Shown here: positions 54,550 to 63,708 of the stretch, piece by piece | Numbering within the stretch: the first letter of the stretch is position 1 | How the letters are laid out: every line of letters starts with the position of its first letter | Assembly: GCF_001971705.1 (NCBI RefSeq) | Contig: NZ_CP019327.1 | Span: 2,976,001 to 3,040,000, forward strand | Origin: Natronorubrum daqingense | Lineage (GTDB): Archaea > Halobacteriota > Halobacteria > Halobacteriales > Natrialbaceae | Direction: 5' to 3' | Length of the DNA: 64,000 bases | Position numbers and translations under genes: made by a program | The notes under the pieces: generated by a model | What the model saw: the letters and a program-made list of their open reading frames with translations, nothing else | Told to the model about the DNA's origin: nothing | Databases searched by the model: none

Positions 54550-55326
54550 TTATTTTCCGTCGAACTCCGGTTCTCGCCCCTCGAGGAAGGCCTCCGCCCC
54601 CTCCTTCTGGTCGTCCGTCGCGAACAGGAGCGCGCTCGCGAGGCGCTCGAAGTCGAGTCCGGCCTCGATGTTCAGACTTCGGTCCATGGCCTCTTTGGCC
54701 AGTTGCTGGGCGATCGGCGCTCTCGAGGCGAGTTGCGTCGCCAGCTCCCTGACTTCCTCGTCGAACTCTTCGTCGGGGTAGACGTGGTTCACGAGCCCGA
54801 TATCCTCGGCCTCGTCGGCGTCGACGGTTCGTCCGGTGAGGATCAACTCTCGAGCGAGGCCGGACCCGATGGCGTGGACCAGTCGTTGCGTCCCGCCGCC
54901 GCCGGGAATGATCCCGATGGTGATCTCTGGAAGGCCGAACACCGCGTCGGGGGTCGCGAGCCGGATGTCACAGGCGAGCGCGATCTCGGTTCCGCCGCCG
55001 AGGGCGTAGCCGTCGACCGCGGCGATCGTCGGCTTGGGGACGTCCGCGACGTAGTTGTACAGCGCCTGTCCGTGCGTCTCGCCGTACTCGAGGCCGTCGA
55101 CGAGATCGTATTCGGAAAAGGCCTCGATATCGCCGCCCGCGACGAACGAGCCCTCGCCGGCTCCACGGAGGACGATCGCTCGCACGTCGTCATCGTCGAC
55201 GGCGGTTTCGAACGCCGCTCGCAGCTCTTTTCGGGTCGCGACGTTCATCGAGTTGCGTTTCTCCGGTCGGTTGACGGTGATCGTCGCGATTTGCTCGCGT
55301 CGCTCGAGAAGCACTCGATCGCTCAT
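54550..55326 (-). CDS. Enoyl-CoA hydratase
   Basis: Classical crotonase of 258 residues. It has GSFVAGGDIEAF (oxyanion hole), the first catalytic Glu in LGGGTEIALACD and the second in FGLPEITIGIIPG, 20 residues apart. It should hydrate 2-enoyl-CoA to 3-hydroxyacyl-CoA. A TATA-like AGTATTATACG is about 27 nt before ATG 55326. It is convergent with the aldehyde dehydrogenase and lies downstream of the CMD-family gene. Confidence 0.94.
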   Translation of the reverse strand: MSDRVLLERREQIATITVNRPEKRNSMNVATRKELRAAFETAVDDDDVRAIVLRGAGEGSFVAGGDIEAFSEYDLVDGLEYGETHGQALYNYVADVPKPTIAAVDGYALGGGTEIALACDIRLATPDAVFGLPEITIGIIPGGGGTQRLVHAIGSGLARELILTGRTVDADEAEDIGLVNHVYPDEEFDEEVRELATQLASRAPIAQQLAKEAMDRSLNIEAGLDFERLASALLFATDDQKEGAEAFLEGREPEFDGK

Positions 55327-55436
55327 GTACTCGGAGTTCGAGTCAGTCTCGTATAATACTTCGTTCCTCGCTCACACGTCACTCCGGCTCACACGCCCCG
55401 GCCTCGAGCGCTTCACGCCGTCCGATTCGCTTCGGG

Positions 55437-55976
55437 CTACTCGCCCTCGAGGTCCCAGCCGACGAACGAATCCTCGAGTGGGACCTCGAGCGCGCTCAGG
55501 AACCGGGCCGTCGCGAGGTAGTGCGTAGCGATCAGCGTGATGCCGACGATTTCCGTGGGCTCGAACCACTCCGAGAGGGCGGCGAATCGGTCGTCATCGA
55601 CCTCGTCGCGGACGACGGCCTCGACGTACCGGAGCAGCGCGGTCTCCCGTTCGTCGAACCGGTCTCGGTCGCCGTCGGCGATGGCGAGGATCTCGTCGTC
55701 CGAGACGCCGCTTTCCCGAGCGATCGGGACGTGCTGGTGCCACTCGTAGACCGCCTCGAGTTCGCGGGCGATGGTGAGGATGCAGCGCTCGAGGTCGTCC
55801 GCCTCGAGGCCGCCGTCGGACCACAGCGTGGTTCCGTAGCGCATGTACGACTGCAACGCGTCGGGGTTGTTCGCCATCGCACAGAGGAGGTTGAGCTCGC
55901 CCAGCGCGTCCTCGCCGAGGAGGTACTGGTAGTCGTCCGGGAGGTCGTCCTGTCGCCTGAGTGGAACGCGCGCCAT
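55437..55976 (-). CDS. Carboxymuconolactone decarboxylase-family protein
   Basis: All-helical CMD/AhpD-fold protein of 179 residues. The conserved region is LERCILTIARELEAVYEWHQHVP-like (key residues Glu, Tyr-Glu-Trp and His), without the CxxC pair of peroxidase-type AhpD, so a thiol peroxidase role is unlikely. It may be a lactone decarboxylase relative. ATG 55976 follows a TATA-like AAGGATACC. It lies between the IclR gene and the enoyl-CoA hydratase on the same strand. Confidence 0.85.
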   Translation of the reverse strand: MARVPLRRQDDLPDDYQYLLGEDALGELNLLCAMANNPDALQSYMRYGTTLWSDGGLEADDLERCILTIARELEAVYEWHQHVPIARESGVSDDEILAIADGDRDRFDERETALLRYVEAVVRDEVDDDRFAALSEWFEPTEIVGITLIATHYLATARFLSALEVPLEDSFVGWDLEGE

Positions 55977-56071
55977 ACAGGGGGGTCGATACCGGTATCC
56001 TTGAATGACACTGATGCCGGATCGACACTCGATCGCAGTTCGTCCAGTCGACTTCTGAAGGGAGAAGTCCG

Positions 56072-56848
56072 CTACTGGTAGATGATGTCGAGTTCGATTT
56101 CGTTGCAGACGCCGAGAATCGTACTCGGGAGTTCGTCGGTGAAGTAATCGCCGCTCATCCGGTGGGCGGGCCCCGAGACGCTGATCGAGCCGACCACCGA
56201 GCCGTCCTGTCGTTTGACCGGCGCGGCGACCGCTCGTAACCCCTCAATATGTTCCTCATAGTTGAACGCACAGCCGCGGTCACGAATCTCCTCGAGGTGC
56301 TCGTAGAGTTCGTCCCGTTCAGTGATGGTGTTTGGCGTTAGCTTCGGGAGATCGATCGATTCGATGATCGCCTCGGATTCCGATTCGGGCATGAACGCCA
56401 GTAGCGATTTTCCGGACGCGGTTGCGTGTAACATTTTCCGGCGTCGGCCGAGTCGGCTGCCGGTACTCACGGCGTTATCGCCCATCGCGATCCGGATGAA
56501 GACGCACTTCCCGTGTTCTTCGCCGACGAACTGGACCCGTTCGCCGGTTCGCTCTGCGAGCGCTTCGATTCGCGGCTCGACGAGACTGTACACCTCGTCG
56601 CGGTTTTTGACGTACTCGCCGAGGTCCATGAACCGCAGACTCAGATTGTAGATGTCGCCCTCTTTGACCAGATAGCCACACTGCTCGAGCGTCTCCATGT
56701 GGTTGTAGACCGTGCTCTTAGGCCACGTGAGTTCGTTCGCGACCTCCGTTACGCGCGCCCCATCGAGGCCCTGGAGGGTCTCGATGATCGCCAACGTCTT
56801 CGTGACGGACTTCACCTCGGTCGCGTTTTCCTCGCTATCCTGTTGCAT
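56072..56848 (-). CDS. IclR-family transcriptional regulator
   Basis: Regulator of 258 residues. An N-terminal winged helix (about 14-75; TEVANELTWPKSTVYNHMET) is followed by the IclR effector domain with GRRRKMLHATASGKSLLAFM and GCAFNYEEHIEGLRAVAAPV. ATG 56848 is preferred to an in-frame GTG at 56863 because it lies 26-29 nt from the box CTTTACA. A 12-bp palindrome between box and start suggests autorepression. It is divergent from the tricarballylate-dehydrogenase-like gene, a likely target. Confidence 0.93.
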   Translation of the reverse strand: MQQDSEENATEVKSVTKTLAIIETLQGLDGARVTEVANELTWPKSTVYNHMETLEQCGYLVKEGDIYNLSLRFMDLGEYVKNRDEVYSLVEPRIEALAERTGERVQFVGEEHGKCVFIRIAMGDNAVSTGSRLGRRRKMLHATASGKSLLAFMPESESEAIIESIDLPKLTPNTITERDELYEHLEEIRDRGCAFNYEEHIEGLRAVAAPVKRQDGSVVGSISVSGPAHRMSGDYFTDELPSTILGVCNEIELDIIYQ

Positions 56849-56853
56849 GAGTG

Positions 56854-56865
56854 GTGTGTACACAC
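56854..56865. promoter_or_regulatory. 12-bp palindrome, candidate IclR operator
   Basis: GTGTGTACACAC is a perfect palindrome ending six bases before the IclR start codon complement, between the TATA-like box and ATG 56848. Its position would block transcription initiation, which fits autorepression by a dimeric regulator. Confidence 0.45.
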
Positions 56866-56873
56866 TACGCCCA

Positions 56874-56880
56874 TGTAAAG
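56874..56880 (-). promoter_or_regulatory. TATA-like box of the IclR gene
   Basis: The minus strand reads CTTTACA, centred 29 nt from ATG 56848; this supports the shorter IclR start. Confidence 0.45.
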
Positions 56881-57205
56881 TACACTATTGCCGAACACCG
56901 ACGTTATAGATTTCCTAGGAGTCGAATTCGGATCTATCGGCTCGCTATTCGCGACCTATATGTTACAGCCGTATGGGTGTAATGTTTTAGCGACGTTTGG
57001 TTGAGTGGTATCGACAACCAACAGTGATGGTGTCGAATGTCTTTGTCTGTGTACTCTGTTCACATACGGTGCCAATTCTGTTCATCATTACGGAACTTTA
57101 TATGGGGCGTACTCGTTCGACGTGGAGTCTCGACACGAACGATGGTGTCACAACGATAGTGGTGATAACCGGCACCACTAAGCACCCGTCCGCAGATGCT
57201 AGACG

Positions 57206-58621
57206 ATGGCACCCATGGATCAGGAAGCCTACGACGTCGTTATCGTCGGGTGTGGCATCGCTGGACTGACTGCCGGATTACGCGCCACGGAACAGGAGTA
57301 CTCGGTCGCGATTCTCGAGAAAGCGCCGGAGGCGAATCGCGGCGGCCACACGCGCTTTACCGAGTCGTTTCGCATCCCGACGGCCGATATCGACCTCACG
57401 GACGTCGAGTTCAACGTCGAGGACTACACGGCCGCGGACTTCTACTCGGACATCATGAACGTGACCCACTACCGGGCGGACGACGACCTCGCCTCGGTCG
57501 TCACCGGCGAGGCCGCGTCGACGTTCGAGTGGCTGACCGCCCACGGCCTCGAGTGGGAGTACGACGCCCCACACCCGGGTTACACTGCCGGTCGGGTCTG
57601 GCTCGACGGCGCGGAGATGATCGCCGAGATCGTGGACGTTCTCGAGGCCGAAGGCGTCGACATCTACTACCGGGCGGACGCTCGCGGGGTGGTGAGAGCC
57701 GACGACGGCTCCGTCTCCGGCGTGGAGGCCTTCGTGGACGGCCGCCGAACGGAGTTTTCGGCCGACGCGACGATTCTCGCGGCGGGCGACTACGGCTCGA
57801 GCACCGAGAAGCGAACGCGCTACTACGGCCCCGGCTACGGGAACATGAAGGTCCGCGGCAGCCGGTACAACACCGGCGAGGTCATCGAGGCGGCGATGGA
57901 CGTCGGCGCGAAATCGGCCGGCGAGTTCGGCGACGCGCACATGGCCCTGATCGACGCCGGCTCGCCCGACGTGGAGGGCGGAATCACCCGAATCGACGGC
58001 TATCAGTACGGCCTGATTCTCAATCACGACGGCGAACGATTCGTCGACGAAGGGCAGGACGCACGCGCCCACACCTACGCCAAGTTCGGCCGGCGGATCT
58101 TCGAACAGCCCCACCACGAGGCGTTCATCGTCGTCGATTCGACCGTCGTCGACGACGTGGCCCACATGGGTCCCTCTCGAGCAATCCAGGCCGACTCGCT
58201 CGAGGGACTCGTTCGCCGCCTCGACATCGCGAACGTCGAGCGCGCCGTCGAGACGATTCGAGAGTACAACGAGGCCTGCGACCCCGACGCGAGCGACAAC
58301 TACGACCCGAACGTCCTCGACGGCAACGCGACCGAGGGCCTCGAGTTACCGAAGTCGAACTGGGCGCTTCCCCTCGAGGAACCACCCTACACCGGCTATC
58401 CCGTTACCGGCGGGATGACGTTCGGTTTCGGCGGCGTCGCGATCACCCCCGACGCCGAGGTCCTCGATACGACCGACACCGTGATTCCGGGTCTGTACGC
58501 CGCCGGAAACGTCACGGGCGGGTTGTTCTACAACAACTACCCGGGCGGCACCGGCCTCACCAATGCCGCCGTCTTCGGAAAGGTCGCGGCCGAATCCGTC
58601 GCCGAGTACCTCGAGTCCTGA
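57206..58621 (+). CDS. FAD-dependent oxidoreductase, tricarballylate dehydrogenase (TcuA)/fumarate-reductase-like
   Basis: Flavoprotein of 471 residues. The FAD motif is VVIVGCGIAGLTAGLRA, followed by the TcuA-like EANRGGHTRFTESFR; the middle contains GYQYGLILNHDGERFVDEG and the C-terminus GMTFGFGGVAIT and NNYPGGTGLTNAAVFGK. The family oxidises or reduces C-C bonds of di- and tricarboxylates. No TcuB-like electron partner is adjacent, so the acceptor is unknown. ATG 57206 (or 57215) starts just before the FAD motif. Likely controlled by the divergent IclR. Confidence 0.88.
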   Translation: MAPMDQEAYDVVIVGCGIAGLTAGLRATEQEYSVAILEKAPEANRGGHTRFTESFRIPTADIDLTDVEFNVEDYTAADFYSDIMNVTHYRADDDLASVVTGEAASTFEWLTAHGLEWEYDAPHPGYTAGRVWLDGAEMIAEIVDVLEAEGVDIYYRADARGVVRADDGSVSGVEAFVDGRRTEFSADATILAAGDYGSSTEKRTRYYGPGYGNMKVRGSRYNTGEVIEAAMDVGAKSAGEFGDAHMALIDAGSPDVEGGITRIDGYQYGLILNHDGERFVDEGQDARAHTYAKFGRRIFEQPHHEAFIVVDSTVVDDVAHMGPSRAIQADSLEGLVRRLDIANVERAVETIREYNEACDPDASDNYDPNVLDGNATEGLELPKSNWALPLEEPPYTGYPVTGGMTFGFGGVAITPDAEVLDTTDTVIPGLYAAGNVTGGLFYNNYPGGTGLTNAAVFGKVAAESVAEYLES

Positions 58622-58739
58622 GGTGCAGGTGGAGTCAATTCACCGCCCTGATACGAAGACGGCTCCGCGTTCGCGGGGACTCGCCGCTCTCGGCCGCGAC
58701 TGCAATCTTTTTTATAATCCCCTCTCGCAGTATGACGTG

Positions 58740-59531
58740 ATGGACTTACAGATCCATGGTAACACGGCACTCGTAACGGCGTCGTCCAGTGGACTCGGCA
58801 AGGCATCGGCGAAGGCGCTCGCTCGAGAGGGCGTCAACGTCGTCATCAACGGCCGCGACGAGGCTCAACTCGAGGAGGCCAAATCGGAGGTCGAAGCCGT
58901 CGCGACGGGCGAGGTCGTCGCCCAACCGGGCGACCTCACCGACGAGGACGACATCGAAGCACTCGTCCAGACGACCGTCGACGAGTTCGGCGGACTCGAC
59001 CACCTCGTCACGAGCGCGGGCGGCCCGCCTTCCGGCCCGTTCCTCGAGACAGACGACGAGGACTGGTATCAGGCCTACGATCTGCTCGTGATGAGCGTCG
59101 TCAGGCTCGCTCGCGAGGCCGAGCCCCACCTTCGGGAGGGCGACGGCGGCACCATCGTCAACATCACCTCCCGGAGCGTCAAGGAGGCCATCGACAGCCT
59201 CGTCCTCTCGAACTCGGTTCGAATGAGCGTCATCGGCCTCGAGAAGACACTCTCGAAGGAGTTCGGGCCTGACATCCGCGCGAACGCCGTTCTCCCCGGC
59301 CCGCACGAGACGGCTCGGATCAAAGAACTCGTCGAGCAGGCTGTCGACCGCGGCGAGTACGACAGCTACGAGGAGGGACTCGAGGCCCGCGGCTCGGGCA
59401 TCCCGGTCGGTCGGATCGGCGACCCGATGGAACTCGGCAACACCGTCGCGTTCCTCTCTTCGCCCCAGTCCGGCTTCATCAACGGCGTGTCGGTGCCGAT
59501 CGACGGTGGTTCGGGGTCGTCGAACCTATGA
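58740..59531 (+). CDS. SDR-family protein lacking the YxxxK catalytic pair
   Basis: SDR-fold protein of 263 residues. The cofactor motif TASSSGLGKASA is intact, and NNAG reads TSAGG. At the active site the expected YxxxK is replaced (NITSRSV, then LSNSVRMSVIG), so the classical Tyr and Lys are absent, as in a known SDR subgroup with SxxR. ATG 58740 lies about 28 nt after TTTTATAAT. Its stop overlaps the cupin start by four bases (ATGA), so the pair is translationally coupled. Confidence 0.87.
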   Translation: MDLQIHGNTALVTASSSGLGKASAKALAREGVNVVINGRDEAQLEEAKSEVEAVATGEVVAQPGDLTDEDDIEALVQTTVDEFGGLDHLVTSAGGPPSGPFLETDDEDWYQAYDLLVMSVVRLAREAEPHLREGDGGTIVNITSRSVKEAIDSLVLSNSVRMSVIGLEKTLSKEFGPDIRANAVLPGPHETARIKELVEQAVDRGEYDSYEEGLEARGSGIPVGRIGDPMELGNTVAFLSSPQSGFINGVSVPIDGGSGSSNL

Positions 59532-59872
59532 AGCCGGTCGACTTCGACACCGCGGAGACGTACGAGCCCGACGAGGGTTGGCGACGGGTCTCGATGGCCG
59601 GCAGCGACCAGTTCAGCTTCGAGTGGTTCGAGAAGCCGCCGGGCCACAGTTCGCCGATGCACGATCACGAAAACGAGCAGGTGTGTCTCTGTCTCGAGGG
59701 CGAACTCACGATCTACACCGAAGACGACGAGGTCACCCTCCAGAAGCACGACTCGGTGTTGCTCGAGTCCTGGGAGGAACACCGCGTGGAGAACACGGGA
59801 GACGAGCGCGCCGTGGGGCTCGACGTGTTCGCCCCGGGTCGCTCGTTCGACTTCTGGACCGACCGCGAGTAA
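59528..59872 (+). CDS. Cupin-domain protein
   Basis: Small single-cupin protein of 114 residues. Motif 1 is SSPMHDHENEQVCLCLEGE, with His-x-His and Glu metal ligands; motif 2 includes SWEEHRVENTGDE with the third His. It may be a metal-dependent isomerase or decarboxylase, or a sugar/acid binding protein. It overlaps the SDR stop codon by four bases and probably works in the same pathway. Confidence 0.87.
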   Translation: MKPVDFDTAETYEPDEGWRRVSMAGSDQFSFEWFEKPPGHSSPMHDHENEQVCLCLEGELTIYTEDDEVTLQKHDSVLLESWEEHRVENTGDERAVGLDVFAPGRSFDFWTDRE

Positions 59873-59920
59873 CGACCGCCGCCACCTCCACTTTCTGCGT
59901 TCGTTCGATCGCGTCCCGTC

Positions 59921-61219
59921 TCACTCCGAGACGAACGCTTTCGTCCCGTCGTCGAACTCGAGTCGCTCGCGCTCGAGGACGCTCACGTCCTCGGAAATCT
60001 CCTCGAGCAGGGCCGGCGAGACGTGCATCTCGGAGAGCTCGGTGGTGTTCTCGATCCACGCGACCCTCACGGTCTCGGGATCGTAGCCGCCGAGCGCGGA
60101 GAGCGCGGTTCGGATCGCGAGTTCGTCGTCCGGGGCGACGACGGGGAGTTGTGCCTTCGACAGCGAGCCGCTGGTCAGCGCGTTCGCGTAGGTCTTTTGG
60201 AGGTCGAGTTGCTCGATCGCGTCCCGTCGCGTGATGTCGCTCAGACCGATGCCGTTACCGTTACCCTTCGTACTCTCGGTGAGCCCGCGGGCGTAGATGA
60301 GGTCGATCGCGGGCGTCTCCGGATCGGGGGCGTTGAGCACCTGATACCGGCCGATGACGTTCGTGTCCATGCCGGCGCCGGAGATCTCCTTGCCGATCTC
60401 GTCGACGACGAGCAAGTCGAGGTCGTCCGTCGGCAGCGTCGCCATCTCCGCTCTGGCCCGTGCGAGTAACTCGGGCTCTCGCTGCTCGAACGCCGAAGCC
60501 GAGACGCCCTCGATGTGCGCCGTCTCCTCGTCGAAGTTCTCGACGAGCGCGATCCCGCCCAGCAGCGGCGTCTCCTCCCTGACGACGGAGAGCAGCGCCT
60601 CCATCGTCTCGACGTAGCCGTGTCGGATCGCCGTCGAGTGAAACGACTTCGCGCCGGGTTGCTTCCCGAGGCCGACGACGCTCATCTTGCACAGCCCGCT
60701 CTCGAGTTTCCCCGTGAAGTTCGTGTGCGGTTTGACGCGATTGAGAACTATCACCCCGTCCGCCTCGCGAGCGACGCTCGAGAAGGAAACCGTCGTCTCC
60801 GTCCCGCCGACGGTCACCTCGCCGAGTTCGTCGACGGCCATGTCGGCGTCGATGGGCGCGCCGACGCTCGACTCCGTGACGCCGAGGGCCTCGAGGAGTT
60901 CGAGTTGGCCCTCGGGCGTCGCCCCGCCGTGACTGCCCATCGCGGGGACGACGAGGGGCTCGAGGTCTCGGGCCTTCAGCGCCGAGACGATTTCCTCGAC
61001 GTAGGCCTCGAGGTAGTGAATGCCGCGACTGCCGACGCCGACGGCGACGGTCGAACCGGGCTCGAGGTCGTCGAGGGGCAGTTCGTCGAGTTCCGAACGA
61101 ATCGTCTCGAGGGGATCGGAGACGGTTTCGGCCGACGGTTCGTACGCCACCCGAACGAACGGCGGCAGCGGTTGTGGGTCGATCAGGTCGTCCACGTGGG
61201 CTCGAGTGGGAAACTCCAT
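59921..61219 (-). CDS. LarA-like (DUF2088) nickel-dependent racemase-family protein
   Basis: Protein of 432 residues related to lactate racemase LarA. Visible are VGVGSRGIHYLEAYV, the His-containing VPAMGSHGGATPEGQ (compare LarA His108 region) and VKPHTNFTGKLESG with His and Lys like the nickel-pincer region. Such enzymes racemise or epimerise 2-hydroxy acids. No larB, larC or larE cofactor genes are in the window. It converges with the cupin gene and is divergent from the enolase pair. Confidence 0.83.
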   Translation of the reverse strand: MEFPTRAHVDDLIDPQPLPPFVRVAYEPSAETVSDPLETIRSELDELPLDDLEPGSTVAVGVGSRGIHYLEAYVEEIVSALKARDLEPLVVPAMGSHGGATPEGQLELLEALGVTESSVGAPIDADMAVDELGEVTVGGTETTVSFSSVAREADGVIVLNRVKPHTNFTGKLESGLCKMSVVGLGKQPGAKSFHSTAIRHGYVETMEALLSVVREETPLLGGIALVENFDEETAHIEGVSASAFEQREPELLARARAEMATLPTDDLDLLVVDEIGKEISGAGMDTNVIGRYQVLNAPDPETPAIDLIYARGLTESTKGNGNGIGLSDITRRDAIEQLDLQKTYANALTSGSLSKAQLPVVAPDDELAIRTALSALGGYDPETVRVAWIENTTELSEMHVSPALLEEISEDVSVLERERLEFDDGTKAFVSE

Positions 61220-61358
61220 GAGTTCGGTGTCTACGTGCGACGTTCACGCGCGTTCGTTAAAACAGTGCCGTCGGTTCGGAGGAGCGTAGCGGGACTCGAA
61301 CCCGAGTACGGCTCGCCGACGGTCGCGTCGATCGCCCGTGATCTTGCCCGGACAACAA

Positions 61359-61365
61359 GTTATTT
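61359..61365 (+). promoter_or_regulatory. TATA-like box of the enolase-superfamily operon
   Basis: GTTATTT is centred about 29 nt before ATG 61391, fitting a leaderless transcript for the two-gene operon. Confidence 0.45.
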
Positions 61366-61390
61366 GAGAACAACCGTCACACATCGGCCC

Positions 61391-62500
61391 ATGGAGATAA
61401 CCAGCGTCGAATCCTTTCCGGTAGAGATTCCACTGGAATCGCCGGTCTCCTTCTCGAATCGAACGATCACGTATCGCGATCACGCGATCACGTACGTGCG
61501 AACCGACGAGGGCGTCGAGGGAGTTGGCTACTCGCTCGGCTACGAAGGTGCCCACCTGATCGCCGACGCGGTCGAGGACATGCTCGAGCCGCTGCTCGTC
61601 GGCGAGGATCCCCGAGACACAGAACGGCTGTGGCGAAAGATGTTCGACGGCAACGTCCAGATCGGCCGGCAAGGGATCTTACTCCGGGCCATCTCGAGCG
61701 TCGACATCGCCCTTTGGGACGCGAAAGCGAAAGCGGCGGGCCAACCGCTGTACAAGCTCCTCGGCGGGTACGCGGACTCCGTTCCGGCGTACGCCAGCGG
61801 CGGCTACTACCGCGACGACAAGGGCCACGAGGGGCTTCGCGCCGAGATGCAACGCTACCTCGAGGAGGGCCACGACATCGTCAAGATGAAAGTCGGCAGA
61901 CGCTCGGTCGCCGAGGAGGTCGAACGCGTCGAGGCCGTCCGAGACGAGATCGGGCCGGACCGGACGCTGTTGCTCGACGCGAACGGCGTCTGGTCGAGCG
62001 CGAACGAGGCGATCAGGGCCTGTCGCGCCTTCGAACCGTACGATCCGTACTTCATCGAAGAGCCCGTGATGATCGACAAGGTCCAGGCGATGGCCGAACT
62101 TAACGAGGCCATCGCCTACCCCGTCGCGACGGGCGAACTCGAGGGGACCCGATACAACTTCGCGCGCCTCTACGACGACGGTGCGGCGAACGTCCTCCAG
62201 GCCGACGCGACGGTCTGTGGCGGCATCACCGAGTGGCTCAAGATCGCCCACCACGCGGCGGCTTACGACATCGAACTCGCCCCACACTACAACTGGAACC
62301 TCCACGCGTCGCTCGTCGGCTCGATCGAGAACGGGCTCTTCGTGGAGTACTTCTACCGCGACATGGACGTGAAGGTCTTCGACGATATCGTCGAGAACCC
62401 GCTGTCACCGGACGACACCGGGTCGATTCCGCTCCCACAGGAACCGGGCCACGGCGTACAGTTAGATACAGACGCACTCGAGACGTTCAAACCAACATGA
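61391..62500 (+). CDS. Mandelate racemase/muconate lactonizing enzyme-family protein
   Basis: Enolase-superfamily protein of 369 residues. It has the KxK acid-base motif IVKMKVG, metal ligands in LLLDANG, IEEPV and TGELEG, and the His segment APHYNWNLH. These enzymes abstract the alpha-proton of a carboxylate to racemise or dehydrate hydroxy acids. The frame is open far upstream on the opposite side of the LarA-like gene, but ATG 61391 begins the family N-terminus. The next gene overlaps its stop (ATGA). Confidence 0.92.
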   Translation: MEITSVESFPVEIPLESPVSFSNRTITYRDHAITYVRTDEGVEGVGYSLGYEGAHLIADAVEDMLEPLLVGEDPRDTERLWRKMFDGNVQIGRQGILLRAISSVDIALWDAKAKAAGQPLYKLLGGYADSVPAYASGGYYRDDKGHEGLRAEMQRYLEEGHDIVKMKVGRRSVAEEVERVEAVRDEIGPDRTLLLDANGVWSSANEAIRACRAFEPYDPYFIEEPVMIDKVQAMAELNEAIAYPVATGELEGTRYNFARLYDDGAANVLQADATVCGGITEWLKIAHHAAAYDIELAPHYNWNLHASLVGSIENGLFVEYFYRDMDVKVFDDIVENPLSPDDTGSIPLPQEPGHGVQLDTDALETFKPT

Positions 62501-63708
62501 GAGATTACTCAAACCACATTCAACACCGAGACGCGGACCGAGACGTCGAAATTACGGACATCACCGCCCACGTCGTCGAAGGCAACTTTGAGTGGAACAT
62601 CGTCGAGATCGAGACGGACGCGGGCGTGACCGGCATCGGGGAATCCTACCGCGGCGGCGGCGTCCCCGAACTCGTCGAGTACACGAAACGCTTCCTGATC
62701 GGGGAGAACCCCCTCGACGTGGAGCGACTCTTCAGACAGATCGTCCAGGAGATGTCGGGCCACGGCGGGACGACGGGGAAGGTCGTCACGGCCGCCTCGG
62801 GGATCGAAATCGCCCTCTGGGACGCCGCGGGGAAGATCCTCGACGTGCCGGTCTACCAGCTCCTCGGCGGGAAGTTCCGCGACGAGGTGCGGATGTACTG
62901 CGACTGTCACGCCGGCGAGGCCTACGCCGTCGAGGACGGCTCGACCGCCTACGCCGAGGCCGAGGCGTACTCCCCGGAAGCCTACGCGAACGAAGCGCGG
63001 CGCGTCCTCGACCTGGGCTTCGACGCGCTCAAGTTCGACCTCGACCTCGAGATGGACAACGACCCCGACCCGTTCAACGGTCGCCTCTCGAACGAAGCGA
63101 TCGAGCACAAGCGCCAGATCGTCGAGGCCGTTCGCGAGGAGATCGGCTACGACGTCGACCTCGCGTTCGACTGTCACTGGGACTACTCCGTCGAGAGCGC
63201 GAAGCGACTGGCTCACGAACTCGAGGAGTACAAGCTGATGTGGCTCGAGGACCTGATTCCGCCGGAGAACATGTCCGCCCAGATCGAGGTGAATCAGGCG
63301 ACGACGACGCCGACGGCGACCGGCGAGAACCGCTTCCGGGTTCACGAACTCTCCGAGTTGATCTACGAGCACGGCGTCGACATCGTCACGCCGGACCCGA
63401 CGACGGTCGGCGGCCTCAGCGAGACCATGCGAATCGCCGACCGAGCCGAGGAGAACTACATGCCGATCTCGCCCCACAACGTCTGCAGTCCGATCGGGAC
63501 GATGGCCTGCGTCCACCTCGGCGCGGCGATTCCGAACTTCGACGTCCTCGAGTTCCACGCGCTGGAAGTCGACTGGTGGGACGACCTCGTCACCCGCGAC
63601 GAACCGCTCATTCAGGACGGCTACATCGAGGTCCCCGAGAAGCCGGGGATCGGCGTCGAACTCGATCGGGACGTGCTCGAAGAACACCGGTTTGAAGGAC
63701 CCAGCTAA
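62497..63708 (+). CDS. Mandelate racemase-family dehydratase, sugar-acid dehydratase-like
   Basis: Second enolase-superfamily protein, 403 residues. The N-terminal capping domain ends in GESYRGGG; the barrel has KFDLDLE in place of KxK, metal ligands in AFDCHWDY, LEDLIPP and TGENRF, and SPHNVCSPIG near the C-terminus. The altered acid-base motif suggests a dehydratase of a different substrate than the preceding gene. ATG 62497 overlaps the upstream stop by four bases, so the pair is coupled. Confidence 0.92.
   Translation: MRDYSNHIQHRDADRDVEITDITAHVVEGNFEWNIVEIETDAGVTGIGESYRGGGVPELVEYTKRFLIGENPLDVERLFRQIVQEMSGHGGTTGKVVTAASGIEIALWDAAGKILDVPVYQLLGGKFRDEVRMYCDCHAGEAYAVEDGSTAYAEAEAYSPEAYANEARRVLDLGFDALKFDLDLEMDNDPDPFNGRLSNEAIEHKRQIVEAVREEIGYDVDLAFDCHWDYSVESAKRLAHELEEYKLMWLEDLIPPENMSAQIEVNQATTTPTATGENRFRVHELSELIYEHGVDIVTPDPTTVGGLSETMRIADRAEENYMPISPHNVCSPIGTMACVHLGAAIPNFDVLEFHALEVDWWDDLVTRDEPLIQDGYIEVPEKPGIGVELDRDVLEEHRFEGPS

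Larger units (their letters stand above)
56849..57205. other. AT-rich divergent spacer between IclR and flavoprotein genes
   Basis: The 357-bp region is markedly more AT-rich than the flanking genes. Near the left end lie the IclR promoter and palindrome; near the right end a weak TATA-like ACTAAGC (about 57177) precedes ATG 57206. Another box-like CTTTATATGG (about 57096) could start a longer leader. A 90-residue open frame at 56997 overlaps the flavoprotein gene and is not credible. Confidence 0.6.

Noticed and set aside
55437-55976. AhpD-type alkylhydroperoxidase
   Set aside because: The protein has the CMD fold signature but lacks the CxxC pair needed for peroxidase activity.
56997-57269. 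90-residue open frame on the plus strand before the flavoprotein gene
   Set aside because: It overlaps the start of the flavoprotein in another frame, lacks acidic haloarchaeal composition and has no promoter at the right distance.
61279-61330. Possible tRNA on the minus strand: GGGTTCGAGTCCCG resembles a T-arm
   Set aside because: The T-stem has a mismatch at its base, and no matching 5' acceptor strand, D-arm or anticodon arm is found upstream; it is chance similarity in a promoter region.
60515-61390. Long upstream extension of the first enolase-superfamily gene
   Set aside because: The extension is antisense to the LarA-like gene and unrelated to the family; ATG 61391 with its TATA-like box is the proper start.
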